Shown here: positions 55,239 through 57,944 of the stretch, piece after piece
Layout: each line of letters opens with the position of its first letter
Numbering within the stretch: position 1 is the stretch's first letter
Origin: Tieghemiomyces parasiticus
Lineage: Eukaryota; Kickxellomycota; Dimargaritomycetes; Dimargaritales; Dimargaritaceae
Direction: 5' to 3'
Length of the DNA: 57,944 nt
Assembly: GCA_027575765.1 (NCBI GenBank)
Contig: JANBPT010000196.1
Location: 1-57,944, forward strand
The notes under the pieces: model-generated
The model's database searches: none
Told to the model about the DNA's origin: nothing
The model's input: only the letters and a program-made list of their open reading frames with translations
Translations under genes and position numbers: made by a program

Positions 55239-55978
55239 ACTGATCGCGCGTCACTCCGGGCGGAACTGTCATAACCCGTCTACATGGGGGTCGTTCTCGG
55301 GTTCGGTCTTTATGTCGTCTACTTTTCTACACTGCTGGGTGGCTACAGCTTCGCCAATGGCCATGATATACCTTATTTAGTTAATCTGTCGCTTAGCTTC
55401 CAACCGACCATCATATCGTTAGTATGAACCAGGATGGTTAATAAAACCTAGGCTATAATGGCTCTGAGTACAGGATATCTAAGCGTGGAGTCGGCAGGAA
55501 GGTGGTGGTGGGACGTGTACCAATAGTCCGGCCCTAACCTGCCGTCCGTAACTGGAGGCTGGTAGTGCTGCAATTCGAGGGCCATCCCGTTGTAATTTGG
55601 GGGGGAGGTTCGTTACTTAATCGGTCCCAATGGTTACTCCGCACTTGAGTTCTCCCGGACAATCCTGCTGTAGGGGGGTTCTGGTAGGATGCGGGTGCGC
55701 CTTGGCCCGAGCCTCGTGGGAGTCGGGCTCATTCGATGGGGTTGTATTCCAGTGGGACTCATGTTGAGCTTCTAATTCTGAATAGCCGGACCTACCCGTT
55801 CTAACCCTCGTCTGGTCCAACCGCTCATCTCCCCATCCCTTCCCCTTGCTTCCTCACTGAGCCATCAGCATCCTCGGTTCGGCCCCGTCGTTCCTCTGCT
55901 TGTGCCATCCCGTCGAGCGCCCACCCTGCCCAACGCGGCGTCCTTAGGTATCGGGCCATCCCGTTAATCTCCGCCAAC
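55239..55978. other. intergenic region before AP-2 alpha
   Basis: This holds the 3' side of the HAM1-like gene and the leader of AP-2 alpha, with a C-rich stretch at 55830-55978. No other gene is seen. Confidence 0.4.
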
Positions 55979-57944
55979 ATGTCGATGCGCGGCTTGACCG
56001 TTTTCATCGCGGACCTCCGCAAATGTAAGTCCGCCAGGCCGTTTGGACAATGGCCTTACGGCTTCCGCCTCTATTGCCATGTACTACATCAGGCCCGGGA
56101 AGTGCAAACCGTGACGCTCACCCAAGTTATGGCTCCTCCCAACTCCCCTTCTATATATTCTACGCGCCAGGCCGTATCCACGAGTTGGAGGAGAAGCGTA
56201 TCAACAAGGAGATGGCCAATATCCGAGCCCAGTTCAAGCGTAAGTTGTGCGCTAGTCCAACTTGTCAACCGCCGCTTGGCCGCCGGCGCATCCTAGGGGC
56301 CACACTAACCCGTCTCACGGCCCACCCCTATTCACTTTCCCTAGAAACAAATCTCAAAGGGTACCAGAAGAAGAAGTACGTGTGTAAACTGCTGTACATG
56401 TACATCCTCGGTTGGGACATTGACTTTGGCCATGCCGAGGCCGTGAGCCTCATTTCCAGTGACAAGTTCAGTGAGAAACAAATGGTAGGTAGCCTCCCCA
56501 AAAAAACTGCGTCTCATTTACCTGATCACGTTACAATATTTTCTATGACGCCTTTACCTTCCAGTTCAGGTGCCCCTTCTCCTTTATCCTTTGCCACTCC
56601 GGCCACTATTCAAAATCACCTCCCCTCTCTACTAATCCCTCCTTTCACCTACCGCTTGCTTCCAACCCCCGGCTGTACGAATCCAGGGCTACCTAGCGAT
56701 CACCCTCCTCCTCACCGAGAATAGCGAGCTGATCCGCTTGGTCATCAACTCGCTTCGTAAGGACCTGGACTCCCAGAATGAGCTCTTTAACTGCCTAGCC
56801 CTCCACGCCATCGCTAACACCGGCGGCCGCGAGATGGCCGAGACTCTGGCTCGGGAGGTTCAAAAACTCTTGATCTCGCCGTAAGTACATCTGATGGCCC
56901 AGGTATACAACTCTAGCCGAATCTAGCTATGAGGGCCGAAAATAAGGGACGTCTGGGGCTCACAGTTATCGGCCAGTGACTAACCCACATGGCCCTGCAC
57001 GCCTTCGCCTCACCTACTCGCAGCATGTCCAAGGGCTTTGTCAAGAAGAAGGCCGCGCTATGCCTTCTACGCCTGTTCCGCAAACACTCTGACGTCCTGC
57101 CCGCGGTCGAGTGGGCGGAACGGATCCTACCCATCATGGATGATCCGGACGTCGTAAGTTGAAATCACTCTGTCTCTTATTAATGTCCGCATTTTGCAAC
57201 GGGCTAAGGTGGCAGTTGCAATCACTCAAAACCTTATTCCTTGTCTCCGTACGGCCGTTAGGATTAAGCGCTATTATAGCTGCTACTCTCCGTGCTTACA
57301 CCGTTGGGCTAACCTGTCACTTACACTTATATGTGTGCCACACTCTCCCCGCTTTCATCATGATTATTACTCCAGGGCGTGGTTACCTCCGCGGCCTCTC
57401 TCATCACAGCCCTGGCCCAGCAGTACCCACAACAATATGCCATGTGCGTTCCTAAGGCCATTCGAAAGCTGCAGTGGGTAAGTACTTTGCAGTGTGCGCC
57501 CCTCCGCTTTCGACCTTTGTTGAGGCCTCTCAGCTCGGCTCCTCACTTAAAGCATCGCTACTAATACGAGTATCCTCTTGTCATATCCCCGGTATTCCCC
57601 CACCCATCCGCTCACCAGCTCGTCATGGAGAGCAACTTCCCATCCGATTACATCTATTATAAAGTACCGGCTCCGTGGTTGCAGGTCAAGCTGCTGCGGC
57701 TACTCCAGTACTACCCGATACCCGGTAAGTGGAGATGCCGCACTGTAATTCAAATGGAGAGCAGAACCTTTTCTCACCCCGGGCCAAGCTACCGCCCCTT
57801 TCGCCGTAACCACCTCGCCAGCTTCACCTCTCACCATAGCCCCGCTTATACCTTCATTCTCCACTCAATACATCCGATTGCAACCCAGACGACGAGGCCC
57901 TCCGCCAGCGTATCCTCGACATTCTGCACTGCATCATCCAAAAC
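55979..57944 (+). CDS. AP-2 adaptor complex alpha subunit, partial (5' end)
   Basis: This is the large alpha subunit of the AP-2 clathrin adaptor, which binds phosphoinositides and selects cargo for endocytosis at the plasma membrane. Eight exons are visible: 55979-56024, 56171-56239, 56345-56484, 56687-56880, 57024-57153, 57376-57477, 57619-57724 and 57889 to the window end. All joins are in frame, giving 281 residues of a protein normally near 950. It opens [16 protein letters not shown], then [96 protein letters not shown] and [18 protein letters not shown]. These match the alpha-adaptin HEAT-solenoid trunk including the basic KKKY lipid-binding patch. The gene is far richer in introns than its neighbours. 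It is truncated only by the window edge. Confidence 0.96.

Overview
The window looks like nuclear DNA of a fungus. Genes are intron-poor to intron-rich, with short introns (about 55-200 bases in most conserved genes) that begin GTAAGT, GTATGT or similar and end in CAG or TAG. Several families fit a fungus well: a HAM1-like lipid-transfer-type protein, a small secreted double-psi beta-barrel protein, a peroxisomal acyl-CoA oxidase and a cAMP-receptor-like GPCR. The gene mix (an SLC41/MgtE-type magnesium transporter, a metazoan-like AP-2 alpha, an RNF4-like RING protein) together with high-GC coding regions suggests an early-diverging lineage such as Zoopagomycota or a similar group. That placement is inference and no species can be named from the sequence alone.

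Layout. 1-7.7 kb: one large minus-strand Ser/Pro-rich disordered protein (1096 aa) with wide non-coding flanks. 7.7-12.9 kb: three compact housekeeping genes on the plus strand, RPB6 (RNA polymerase common subunit), SSS1/Sec61-gamma and DPH5 (diphthamide synthesis). 13.3-15.8 kb: two adjacent intronless multi-pass membrane proteins with the same 7-helix layout. 17 kb: a secreted RlpA/expansin-like protein. 19.9-22.7 kb: a two-exon GPCR with a long proline-rich tail. 22.7-31.7 kb: a repeat-rich accessory zone. It holds two copies of a roughly 0.73 kb repeat, an LTR-like 0.39 kb element abutting one copy, an AT-rich island, a secreted 16-cysteine protein, and a RING E3 ligase with SUMO-interacting motifs. 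34-39 kb: glycogen branching enzyme and acyl-CoA oxidase, tail to tail. 42.7-43.8 kb: a two-exon protein, possibly a BRD7/9-Rsc58 type chromatin subunit. 45.1-47.1 kb: the SLC41-type transporter. 47.5-50.3 kb: a nine-exon WD40 protein on the minus strand. 50.7-51.1 kb: a second copy of the LTR-like element. 52.8-55.2 kb: the HAM1-like protein. 56-57.9 kb: the first eight exons of AP-2 alpha, running off the end of the window.

The conserved genes do not form a pathway. They cover transcription, protein translocation, translation-factor modification, carbon storage, fatty-acid oxidation, ion transport and endocytosis. The accessory part of most interest is the set of membrane and secreted proteins of unknown role (two 7TM orphans, one GPCR, one cysteine-rich secreted protein) together with the repeats around them. 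I found no CRISPR array, rRNA gene or convincing tRNA gene. Exon boundaries were assigned by hand from splice consensus, frame and protein-family continuity.
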